The position numbers and the translations under genes are program-made. Of a DNA stretch of 64,000 nucleotides, positions 27,491-35,593 are shown in pieces (within the stretch, counting starts at the first letter, position 1; each line of letters begins with the position of its first letter). The notes beneath the pieces are model-generated. The model had not been told where the DNA came from. It did not search any database and worked only from the letters and a program-made list of their open reading frames with translations. The DNA is from Aquabacterium sp. GTDB taxonomy: Bacteria; Pseudomonadota; Gammaproteobacteria; Burkholderiales; Burkholderiaceae_C. The stretch is from contig NZ_JAQSDR010000006.1 in the NCBI RefSeq assembly GCF_029946005.1, positions 338,910 to 402,909 of the forward strand. Reading direction: 5' to 3'.

Positions 27491-28744
27491 ATGCGCACCA
27501 TCGTCTGGCTCCTGTTGCTCGCGGTCGTGGCGGTTGTCGCCGCCTCCGGCCTGGGCGGCAACGACGGCCTGGTCAGCATTTACTGGCTGGGCTGGCGCAC
27601 CGACCTGTCCTTCAACCTGTTCGTGATCAGCATGGTGCTGCTGTTCCTGGCCATCTATTCCACGATCCGTGGTCTGGATTCGCTGATTGGACTGCCCCAG
27701 CGTGCCAAGCGCTGGCGCCTGACGCAGCGTGACCGTGCCGCCCAGACCGCTTTGCGCGAAGCACTGGCCCTTTACCTGGCGGCCCGCTACACCCGCGCCC
27801 ACCGCGAAGCCCAGCGCGCCATTGCCATCCAGGCCGACACCCCCGACCTGACGCTGGACGCCGAGTTCACTGCCTTGGCGCACCTGCTGTCCGCCGGTAG
27901 CCTGCACCGGCTGCAAGACCGCAAGCACCGCGACGAACACCTGCAGCGCGCCCTCGACCTGTCCCTGCTGACCCGTCGGCCGCGCGCCACGGAAGAAGGC
28001 GCCCGCCTGCTTGCCGCAGAGTGCGCCATCGACGACCGCGATCCCACCCGAGCCTTGCGCGACCTGGGCGAATTGGCCCCGGGCGTGGCCCGCCGTACAC
28101 AAGCCCTGCGCTTGAAGCTGCAGGCCGCCCGCCTGGCCCGTCAGCCCCTGGAGGCGCTTAAAACCGCTCGCCTGCTGGCCAAGCACCAGGGTTTCACCGA
28201 AGGCGCCGCAGAAGGCCTGTTGCGCACCCTGGCGACCGAAACGCTGGAAACCGCCCGCGACGCCGAACAATTGCGCAAGATCTGGCAGCAACTCGACCCC
28301 GCCGACCGACGCGATCCCATCGTGGTGGCGCGGGGCGCCACACGCATGTCCGAGTTGGGCGCCCACAAGGAAGCCCGTCAATGGTTGGCGCCCTTGTGGG
28401 ACCAGATCAGCCGCCAAAGGCCAGAAGCCAGCGAGGCCCTTGCCCAGGCCTTGTCGAACAGCCTGCTGGGCCTGGAGCCCGAATGGCTGCCCCGCCTGGA
28501 CGCCGCCACGCCCGCGGCCTTGCGCAGCGCGGGGCTGGCCCTGGCCGTGGGACTGGCGCTGGCAGAGCGGCAACTGTGGGGCAAGGCCCGCAGCCTGTTG
28601 CTGTCAGCCGCCAATGACCTGCAACTGGACAGCCACCGCCGCCGCCGAGCCTGGACACGCCTGGCACAGTTGGCCGAACAAGAGCACCGTGCCGATGAAG
28701 CCGCGCGTTTTTACCGCTTGGCGGCCTTGGCCGACGCCGCGTGA
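27491..28744 (+). CDS. hemY: HemY-like haem biosynthesis membrane protein
   Basis: A 417-aa protein with two N-terminal membrane helices (residues 1-20 and about 38-58) separated by GGNDGLVSIYWLGWRTDLS, then a long TPR-like helical domain to the end (ALALYLAARYTRAHREAQRAI, LAQLAEQEHRADEAARFYRL). It is the last gene of hemCDXY. It is not related to the Gram-positive HemY oxidase despite the shared name. Its exact biochemical role is not established. Confidence 0.9.
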   Translation: MRTIVWLLLLAVVAVVAASGLGGNDGLVSIYWLGWRTDLSFNLFVISMVLLFLAIYSTIRGLDSLIGLPQRAKRWRLTQRDRAAQTALREALALYLAARYTRAHREAQRAIAIQADTPDLTLDAEFTALAHLLSAGSLHRLQDRKHRDEHLQRALDLSLLTRRPRATEEGARLLAAECAIDDRDPTRALRDLGELAPGVARRTQALRLKLQAARLARQPLEALKTARLLAKHQGFTEGAAEGLLRTLATETLETARDAEQLRKIWQQLDPADRRDPIVVARGATRMSELGAHKEARQWLAPLWDQISRQRPEASEALAQALSNSLLGLEPEWLPRLDAATPAALRSAGLALAVGLALAERQLWGKARSLLLSAANDLQLDSHRRRRAWTRLAQLAEQEHRADEAARFYRLAALADAA

Positions 28745-28766
28745 TTTCAAATATTTTGCGCCTGGC

Positions 28767-28796
28767 TTTACAAGGCACCTAAATCAATGCTACATT
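28767..28796 (+). promoter_or_regulatory. Probable sigma-70 promoter of the tRNA-Arg gene
   Basis: TTTACA at 28767-28772, 18 bases, then TACATT at 28791-28796, about 10 bases before the mature tRNA. It stands in an AT-rich patch between hemY and the tRNA. Confidence 0.55.
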
Positions 28797-28806
28797 ATTG
28801 GTCTTG

Positions 28807-28883
28807 GCGGCTGTAGCTCAGTTGGATAGAGTACTTGGCTACGAACCAAGGGGTCGTGGGTTCGAATCCTGCCAGCCGCACCA
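28807..28883 (+). tRNA. tRNA-Arg (anticodon ACG)
   Basis: A 77-base cloverleaf. The acceptor stem GCGGCTG pairs with CAGCCGC, with discriminator A and encoded CCA. The D-loop contains AGCTCAGTTGGATAGAG. The anticodon stem CTTGG/CCAAG encloses CTACGAA with anticodon ACG. The T-arm is GTGGG-TTCGAAT-CCTGC. The ACG anticodon, with A34 modified to inosine, reads CGU/CGC/CGA. A strong terminator follows immediately. Confidence 0.97.
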
Positions 28884-28892
28884 GAAATGACG

Positions 28893-28924
28893 AGGGTCAG
28901 CAAGTTAACTTGCTGACCCTTTTG
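28893..28924 (+). terminator. Terminator after tRNA-Arg
   Basis: A perfect 12-bp stem (28893-28904 with 28909-28920), TTAA loop, followed by TTTTG. It lies 9 bases after the CCA end of the tRNA. Confidence 0.9.
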
Positions 28925-29016
28925 TCATTTCGGGCGCCTCACCCAGGCAGGTCAAAATCGTTTCGAACCCTGGCAACGATTTTTTGCCACGGCCGTCACC
29001 GCTCAACTGGCCTCAT

Positions 29017-29043
29017 TCAAGTGCTGCCCCCTTGCGCCGATAA
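29017..29043 (+). promoter_or_regulatory. Sigma-28-type promoter before the diguanylate cyclase
   Basis: TCAAGTGC at 29017-29024, 11 bases, then a perfect GCCGATAA at 29036-29043. A start of transcription 6-8 bases on would fall at about 29049-29051. That is just past the first possible ATG at 29046, so translation should begin at a later ATG. Confidence 0.72.
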
Positions 29044-29072
29044 CCATGCATCAAGTCATGCAGACGGCGCAC

Positions 29073-30794
29073 ATGAGGTCTAAACTTTTCCCGCTTCTGA
29101 GCTTCAGAACGCACATCGCGATTGTCTTCGGGGGGCTGGTCATCGTGCTGGCTGGCGCGCTCACTTTCGCCCTGGGCCAGATGCTGACGTCCCAGATCCA
29201 ACGGGACAAAGGCGGCGCGCTGAACGTCGTGGCCAACAACGCCTCCAAGATGCTGGCCGACGGCCTGTTTGACCGCAGCCGCGAAGTGCAGGTGCTGACC
29301 GAATCGGCCGCCGTGTGGTCCCAGGGTCTGGACTCTCCCGAGGTGGCCCAGAATCTGGCGCGCAGCCAGGCCATGCGGCCCAACAGCCTGTGGATTGGCG
29401 TGGCCGACACCGCCGGTGTGGTTCGCTCGGCCACTGGCGGCCTGTTGCTGGGTCAGAACGTGAAGAACCGCCCCTGGTTCACTGCCGGCATCCAACGCAA
29501 TTTCGTGGGCGATGTGCACCCTGCCAAGCTGCTGGCTTCCTTGCTGCCTCGCGCCAGCACCGAAGAGCCCCTGCGTTTCGTTGATTTTTCAGCCCCCATC
29601 CGCGTGGGCGGCAAAGTGGTCGGGGTGCTGGGCCTCCACGGCAGTTGGGACTGGACGCGTGAGGTGGTGGAATCGCTGCACCCGGCCAACGCCAAGGCCT
29701 TGCGCATGGAAGTATTCATTTTTGACCGCACAGGCGCCGTCATCTACGCCCCCGACGGCAAGACCGCTGTCCATGTCGCGGCGGGCCTGCATTTGCCCTC
29801 CACCATCTCGCTATCCTCCAGCAATGACAACGCCGCCCAACGCGCCGCGGTCATCCAGTGGCAGGATGGCAAGGACTACCTGACCGCCGCCGCCAAGCTC
29901 AAGGCCCTCAGCGTGGCCAGCGATCTGGGCTGGACCATCGTGGTTCGCGAGCCCGTCGAGATCGCCTTTGCCGACAGCCACGCCGCCATGGTGCAGGCGA
30001 TGGGCATTGGCTTACTGGCTGCCGGCTTTGCTGGCTTGATCGCCTGGTTCGCCGCCGGGCGCATCAGCGGCCACTTGTCCACCATTGCCACGGCCGCCCA
30101 CGACGTTGAATCGGGCATGCCCGGAGCGTCGATTCCCTTGCTGGAAAGCAGCTCCGAAGTGCTGTCACTGGCCACCGCCTTGAACCGCATGACTCGGCGC
30201 CTGATCACGCTCAACGAGCAGATGGAAGACAAAGTGAAGCTGCGCACACAAGAGCTGGAAGCGGCCAATCGCGAGCTGGACCGACAGTCGCGCAGCGATC
30301 ACCTGACCGGCGTGCTGAACCGCCGCGGCTTTGAAGCTCAGCTCAAAATTGCCTTGTCCTCGGCGCGACGCCGCAACAGCCCCGTCAGCGTCATCATGGT
30401 CGATCTGGACCACTTCAAACAGGTCAATGACACCCATGGACACGAGGCGGGTGACCAAGTGATCCGGCACCTGTCGGACACCCTTCGCCAACGCGTTCGT
30501 GACTCCGACATCGTGGCCCGAATGGGTGGCGAAGAGTTCATTGTGATGCTGCCGGACACCGACGCCAAAGGCGCGCAGATCCTGGCGGAAGAACTGGTCA
30601 AGGTGGTGGCCCTGCGCCCGGCCCCGGTCGCAGGCAAGGTCACCATCAGCGCCGGCGTGTCGCAACTGGACATGAAGCAGGAAGACCTGGCCGAGATGCT
30701 CAAAGGCGCCGACGAGGCGCTGTACGTGGCCAAACGCTCTGGCCGCAACCAGGCCGTGGTACACGATGCCAGCGCCATGGCATCGATGGCCTGA
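29073..30794 (+). CDS. Membrane diguanylate cyclase with periplasmic sensor domain
   Basis: A protein of 573 aa from the ATG at 29073 (MRSKLFPLLSF); ATGs at 29046 and 29058 are in frame, but the promoter placement makes 29046 unlikely. It has a first membrane helix (about residues 10-32), a periplasmic Cache-like sensor (about 35-290), a second helix (about 305-330), a HAMP-like linker and coiled coil, and a GGDEF domain. The GGDEF domain carries LTGVLNRRGFEAQL, VIMVDLDHFKQVNDTHGHEAGD and the active site MGGEEFIVML. It should make c-di-GMP, which YcgR upstream could sense. The ligand is unknown. Confidence 0.9.
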   Translation: MRSKLFPLLSFRTHIAIVFGGLVIVLAGALTFALGQMLTSQIQRDKGGALNVVANNASKMLADGLFDRSREVQVLTESAAVWSQGLDSPEVAQNLARSQAMRPNSLWIGVADTAGVVRSATGGLLLGQNVKNRPWFTAGIQRNFVGDVHPAKLLASLLPRASTEEPLRFVDFSAPIRVGGKVVGVLGLHGSWDWTREVVESLHPANAKALRMEVFIFDRTGAVIYAPDGKTAVHVAAGLHLPSTISLSSSNDNAAQRAAVIQWQDGKDYLTAAAKLKALSVASDLGWTIVVREPVEIAFADSHAAMVQAMGIGLLAAGFAGLIAWFAAGRISGHLSTIATAAHDVESGMPGASIPLLESSSEVLSLATALNRMTRRLITLNEQMEDKVKLRTQELEAANRELDRQSRSDHLTGVLNRRGFEAQLKIALSSARRRNSPVSVIMVDLDHFKQVNDTHGHEAGDQVIRHLSDTLRQRVRDSDIVARMGGEEFIVMLPDTDAKGAQILAEELVKVVALRPAPVAGKVTISAGVSQLDMKQEDLAEMLKGADEALYVAKRSGRNQAVVHDASAMASMA

Positions 30795-30803
30795 TCTTCA
30801 AAC

Positions 30804-31307
30804 TCAAGTGCCCAAGTAATCGCGCTTGCCGATTTCAACCCCGCCATGGCGCAACAGGTTGTAAGCCGTCGTCACGTGGAAAAAGAAATTGGGCAGCACG
30901 GCTTCCGTCAGGTATTGCTGGCCCTTTGACTCGACCACCCGGTCACGCATCTTGATCGAGATGTCGCGCCCCTCGCTGCCATCAATCTGCTCCGGCTTGA
31001 AGGTGGACAGGTAATCCACCGTCTTGGCGATGCGGGCCTGCAGTTCGGCAAAGCTGGCTTCAGTGTCTTCAAAGCGTGGAATCTCCACACCGGCCAGGCG
31101 CGAGGCGCCGCCCTTGATCATGTCGCAGGCAATCTGCACCTGGCGCGTCAACGGGAACATGTCGGGAAAAATGCGCGAGTTCAGCAGCGCCGCTTCGTCG
31201 ATCTTGCGGGTCTCGCAATGCGCGGCGGCCTTGCCCAGGATGACCGACAGGTTGTTCAGGATGCGGATGGCCACGGGCACGCTGGCCGAGTACATGGAGA
31301 GGGACAT
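30804..31307 (-). CDS. DUF1993 family protein
   Basis: A 167-aa protein matching the DUF1993 pattern: LSMYSASVPVAIRILNNLSVIL at the start, LLNSRIFPDMFPLTRQVQIACD, and near the end LPNFFFHVTTAYNLLRHGGVEIGKRDYLG. The family has a DinB-like four-helix fold but no proven activity. The ATG at 31307 was chosen over an upstream in-frame start at 31391. It is convergent with the diguanylate cyclase (9 bases between stops) and divergent from the RbgA gene. Confidence 0.9.
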   Translation of the reverse strand: MSLSMYSASVPVAIRILNNLSVILGKAAAHCETRKIDEAALLNSRIFPDMFPLTRQVQIACDMIKGGASRLAGVEIPRFEDTEASFAELQARIAKTVDYLSTFKPEQIDGSEGRDISIKMRDRVVESKGQQYLTEAVLPNFFFHVTTAYNLLRHGGVEIGKRDYLGT

Positions 31308-31444
31308 GTGGTGCTTTCGAAAGGGATGGGGAGTCGCATTACACCCCAAGCGCAAAAGGCCTGCCTGAACAGGGGCCCTCTTGAAATCCAAGAGGAGTGG
31401 GACAATGGTGGGCCTCGTCCACCCCAGCCCTGAAAGTCAAAAAG

Positions 31445-32413
31445 ATGCCCATTCAATGGTTTCCCGGTCACATGAACCTGACCAAAAAAGCCATCAGCGA
31501 ACGCATCAAGGAAATTGACGTTGTGATCGAGTTGCTGGATGCCCGCCTGCCGGGCTCCAGCGCCAACCCCATGTTGCAGCAGTTGACGGGGCACAAACCC
31601 AAACTGAAGCTGCTCAACAAACAGGACCTGGCCGACCCGGTTCGCACCGAGGAATGGCTGGCGCACTACAACAGCCAATCCGACACCCGCGCCCTGGGCC
31701 TGGACGCTTCAGTGACGGCCCCAGCGCAGCGCCTCATCCAGGCCTGCCGTGCGCTGGCCCCGTTGCGCGGCGGCATGGCCAAGCCCATGCGCGTGCTGAT
31801 TTGCGGCATTCCCAATGTGGGCAAGTCCACGCTGATCAACACCCTGACCGGCAAAAAGGCCACCAAAACGGGCGACGAGGCGGGCATCACCAAGATGGAG
31901 CAGCGCATCGCGCTGGCCAACGACTTTTACCTGTTCGACACGCCCGGCATGCTCTGGCCCAAGATCATTGTGGACAAGAGTGGCTACAACCTGGCCGCCA
32001 GCGGTGCCGTGGGCCGCAATGCCTACGATGAAGAAGAAGTGGCGCTGGAGCTGATCAACTACCTGCGCCAACACTACGCGCCTCAGTTGGAGGCACGCTT
32101 CAAGCTGAACGACACCAGCGCCCTGCACGACGACGAGTTGCTGACCGAGATCGGCCGCAAGCGCGGCGCGGTGCTGGGCGGTGGCCGCATCAACCTGCAA
32201 AAGGCCGGCGAGTTGGTGCTGACGGACTTCAGGGCCGCCACCATGGGCCGCATCACCCTGGAAACCGTTGACGAGTTCCAGGCCTGGTGGGCGGCTGGCA
32301 TGGCGGTGGAGGCGGAAAAGGCCGAGAAGAAAAACAAGCGCAAAAAGGGCACCCGCGAGGCGCAAGCCGAGATCGACGCTGGTGAGGCCGACAACGAACC
32401 GGTCGGTGAATGA
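31445..32413 (+). CDS. ylqF: Ribosome biogenesis GTPase YlqF/RbgA
   Basis: A 322-aa circularly permuted GTPase. The order of motifs is G4 (LLNKQDLADP), then G1 (ICGIPNVGKSTLINTL), then G3 (FDTPGMLWPK). The start is MPIQWFPGHMNLTKKAI, typical of the family. It acts late in assembly of the 50S subunit. The ATG at 31445 was chosen; the frame upstream to 31397 does not match. The C-terminus has a Lys/Glu-rich tail. Its stop overlaps the following helicase gene by 4 bases. Confidence 0.93.
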   Translation: MPIQWFPGHMNLTKKAISERIKEIDVVIELLDARLPGSSANPMLQQLTGHKPKLKLLNKQDLADPVRTEEWLAHYNSQSDTRALGLDASVTAPAQRLIQACRALAPLRGGMAKPMRVLICGIPNVGKSTLINTLTGKKATKTGDEAGITKMEQRIALANDFYLFDTPGMLWPKIIVDKSGYNLAASGAVGRNAYDEEEVALELINYLRQHYAPQLEARFKLNDTSALHDDELLTEIGRKRGAVLGGGRINLQKAGELVLTDFRAATMGRITLETVDEFQAWWAAGMAVEAEKAEKKNKRKKGTREAQAEIDAGEADNEPVGE

Positions 32414-34365
32414 CGGACGCCGTCTTCCAGCCCAAGGGCCTCACGCCCACCGCCGAGCAACGGGCGATCCAGCTTGAGCGCCACCGGCACGTGGTCGTCG
32501 AGGCCAATGCTGGCGCGGCCAAGACCACCACCCTGGCCCTGCGATTGGCCCAAGCTTTGGAGCGCGGCGCCAACCTCGACCACCTCCAGACCCTGACCTA
32601 CACCGACGCTGCCGTGGCTTCACTGCGCCGGGCGCTGGACCGCATTGGCATCCCCGCCGCCGTGCGCAATCGCCTGCGCATCCAGACCTTCGACCAGTTC
32701 TGTGCCGAACGCCTGGCCAGCATCGAGGGGCCGGGCGTGACGCGCTACAACGCGCCCGAACAGCTCAAACCTCACGTGCTGTTGGCCATCGACCGGGTCT
32801 TGTCCAACGAAGACGAACGCCACCGAGATGAGTTCGCCATTGAAGGCTCTGGCGAAGGCGCCGTGGAAGGCCTGCTGGCCTCGTTTGCCCGCCTGAAGGG
32901 CACGATGCAGTTGACGCTGGAGGCGGCGGACCGCCCTTTGACACCGGCCTTGGCCGATGAACTGGGCCACGACTACCTCACGCTGCGCACCTTCTGGGCC
33001 TACGAACACCTGCGCCGGGGCGGCCACCCGGATCGCCACGCTTTCAGGGCGCCCGACGACGCCACGCACGACCTGGCCAAGCTGCTGATGACCGAGGATG
33101 CCCTGCTGGAAGGCGAGCACCCGATGGCCCTGGGCCTGCACCTGGTCCTGCTGGACGAAATGCACGACACCAACCGGGCCATGTTCACGGTGCTGCAACA
33201 CCTGCTGGCGCAGAACCCCGCCGCCTTCATCGGCTTTGGCGACCGCGACCAAGTGATCCACGCCATGGCGGGCGCCGACGCCAGCTTCATGGGCAGCGGC
33301 TTTGACCGAGAGATCGGCCCGGCGCAGCGCTTGCCGCTGACCAGCTCCTACCGCTTTGGCCGAACCTTGGCGCACCATGTGGGTCGGCTGGCAGTGAAGG
33401 ACTACTTGTCCCAGAGCCTGCACGACACCCCCGTGAACGTGGTGAGGTACGACAGCCTGAAAGACGCCCACCGGCACATCGCCCAGGTGCTTAAGAACCG
33501 CGAAGGCCTGGCCCCCAAATCACTGGCCTCTGAGATGGCCATCCTGCTGCGCCAACCGCACCAATCGGTCGAGCTGGAAAACCACCTGCTGGACCAGGGC
33601 GTGGACTACCGCACCGCTGGCTTCGACCCTTACCTGGTGCGGCCCGAAGTGCTGTTCGTGCGGGGCCTGATCGCCCATGCGCGCGACGAGTTCGCGGCCA
33701 TCGAAGACGTGGACACGCGTGTGCGCATCCTCAAGTCCTTGCTGCTGTTTTGCGGCTCCTTCGTGGAAGCCGACACCACCGACCAAGCCCAGCAGCAACA
33801 GGCCGAGCAACTGGCCATCAAGGAAGTGGCCGCGCAGCCCGCGCTGGTGCCCCATTTCGTGCAAAACCAGGTGCTGCGCAACGCCCCACCCCACATCCGG
33901 GGCCTGATCTACGCCGCGCTGGATGTGATCCGATCCAACGCCACCGATGTGCTGATGGAGCGGTTCATCCAGGCCCTGGCACCCCAGCAACTGGCCGCGC
34001 GCGTGATGGTGCGCGCCGACGACATCGCGCAGGTGAGCGCCAACATCCAGGGCCTGATCCAGTCGGCCGCCACTTTTGACAACGTCGAATCGTTCTTCAG
34101 GGCCATGAACGGCCGCGAAGTGCGGCAAAAAGCCATGCGCAGCAAGCACTGCGTGGTGCTGTCCAGCATCGAAGCCGCCAAAGGCCTGGAGTTCGAACAC
34201 GTCATCATGCCGGGCCTGAACAAGGGCGAATTCGCCGTGGGCGGCAACACCGCCGACAACCGCAATTTGCTGTACGTGGGCATGACCCGCGCCAAGCACC
34301 GGCTGACCATCCTGTACGACGCCGCCAAGCCCAGCAAGTACCTCATGGACGCCGGGCTGATCTAG
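32410..34365 (+). CDS. UvrD/Rep-like superfamily 1 helicase
   Basis: A 651-aa helicase. It has a Q-motif region LTPTAEQRAIQLE, Walker A VEANAGAAKTTTLA, IQTFDQFC (motif Ib-like), Walker B VLLDEMHDTNRAMF, motif III-like IGFGDRDQVI, LTSSYRFGRTLA, then SSIEAAKGLEFEHVIMPGL (motif V) and YVGMTRAKHRL (motif VI). It is shorter than UvrD or Rep (about 720 aa), with a reduced 2B region. Its gene overlaps ylqF by 4 bases, so the two are co-translated. The role is unknown; it is likely DNA repair or RNA/DNA hybrid handling. Confidence 0.88.
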   Translation: MTDAVFQPKGLTPTAEQRAIQLERHRHVVVEANAGAAKTTTLALRLAQALERGANLDHLQTLTYTDAAVASLRRALDRIGIPAAVRNRLRIQTFDQFCAERLASIEGPGVTRYNAPEQLKPHVLLAIDRVLSNEDERHRDEFAIEGSGEGAVEGLLASFARLKGTMQLTLEAADRPLTPALADELGHDYLTLRTFWAYEHLRRGGHPDRHAFRAPDDATHDLAKLLMTEDALLEGEHPMALGLHLVLLDEMHDTNRAMFTVLQHLLAQNPAAFIGFGDRDQVIHAMAGADASFMGSGFDREIGPAQRLPLTSSYRFGRTLAHHVGRLAVKDYLSQSLHDTPVNVVRYDSLKDAHRHIAQVLKNREGLAPKSLASEMAILLRQPHQSVELENHLLDQGVDYRTAGFDPYLVRPEVLFVRGLIAHARDEFAAIEDVDTRVRILKSLLLFCGSFVEADTTDQAQQQQAEQLAIKEVAAQPALVPHFVQNQVLRNAPPHIRGLIYAALDVIRSNATDVLMERFIQALAPQQLAARVMVRADDIAQVSANIQGLIQSAATFDNVESFFRAMNGREVRQKAMRSKHCVVLSSIEAAKGLEFEHVIMPGLNKGEFAVGGNTADNRNLLYVGMTRAKHRLTILYDAAKPSKYLMDAGLI

Positions 34366-34392
34366 CCAAGCGGTTGACCGGCAGACGATCGC

Positions 34393-35415
34393 TCACCTGG
34401 GCAAAGGTGTCAGCAGGTAGGCCCGCCCATGGTAGTAATCGTAGGCCACGACTTGCCCCTTGTCATTGACATCGTAGGCGTGCGTCAGGTATCCCTTGGG
34501 CAACTTCACCTCGAGCGTCAGATCACGCATTCCGATGCCATGAGGGCCTGTGATGAAGGCATGCATGCCGTCACCGTTCGTGGGGGAATCGAGAATGCCC
34601 ACCACTTGACCGCGCCGGTTGATGCCAAGCGCGTCGCTGCTTTGAGCACCCAGCTGGCCCAGCTCCCTGACGCCCTTGCCCTGGGGGCCAGTGATGAAAG
34701 CACGCGGCAGGTTGTCGCCCTGGCGGCGCAGCTCTCCCACCACTTGGCCGTGGTCGTTCATGGCGACGGACGACATGTAATCCACCTGGCCTGCAGGCTT
34801 GACCTGGCGGGAACCGATGCCATTGGCCCCGGTGATGAAAACGCCTCCGGCCTGATCATCAAAAAGAATCTGGCCCTTGGCGTTGATGTCCTCTGGCAAG
34901 GCATTGGGCTGCGCCTACTGAACATGGCTCAGCCCCTGCCCGTTCGGCCCGGTGATGAACATCGATGATGCGGCCATGTCGTAGCCCAGCACCTGACCGC
35001 GGTCATTGATGCCGCCTTTGCCGTACAGGTAGAACTTGGGAACCAAGGCCTGAAGTTGAAGCTGACCAGCAACAGTGATCGCGTAGACGTAATCTGCTCG
35101 ACCGGTCTCATCCGTGAGGCTGCTTTGAGCCACCACACGACCGGCATTGTTGATGCGGATCGCACTGGTCTCATGTCCCCCCAAAGGGCTCAAGTCAACG
35201 CGGTTGAGACCATTGGGCCCCGTCACGAAGCCCGTGCTCCTGCCATCGCCGTTGATGTAGTTTCCGATGACCTGACCCGCGTTGTTCAAGTGCAGGAACG
35301 ATTGGTTGGAGGCCGGCCCCAGATCAACGACGGTCCATTTTCCGGCATGGGCCGACAGGGAAAAAACGCCCGTCAGAAGGGTGGCCAAAACCATTTTTTG
35401 AAAGTAACGCTTCAT
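34393..35415 (-). pseudogene. Secreted HAF-repeat protein interrupted by an in-frame amber codon
   Basis: The frame starts MKRYFQKMVLATLLTGVFS with a signal peptide cut after SAHA (about residue 26). It carries repeats of the HAF type (INNAGRVV, INDRGQVLGYD, FITGPNGQGL, MNDHGQVVGELR, AFITGPQGKGV). A TAG at 34917-34915 interrupts it after LSHVQ. The same frame then continues AQPNALPEDINAKGQILFDDQ, with five further repeat-like units to 34393. Without the stop the protein would be 340 aa. The repeats continue at the same quality on both sides, so the mutation appears recent. HAF repeats occur in extracellular proteins of unknown function. Confidence 0.82.
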
Positions 35416-35593
35416 TCCATGTTCCTGTGAAGATGTCGACATGGCCCTCCCCTTGAAAGCCTGCGCCACTTTAGTTTTCAACTGTCCATGGCCGGAAAGT
35501 ACATTCCCCAAGGCAATTGGGCGAAACTGGCAATACCGTGCATTTCGCACACCCGTGTGATGATGTCGGGCTGGATCCACCTGAGAAGACACC

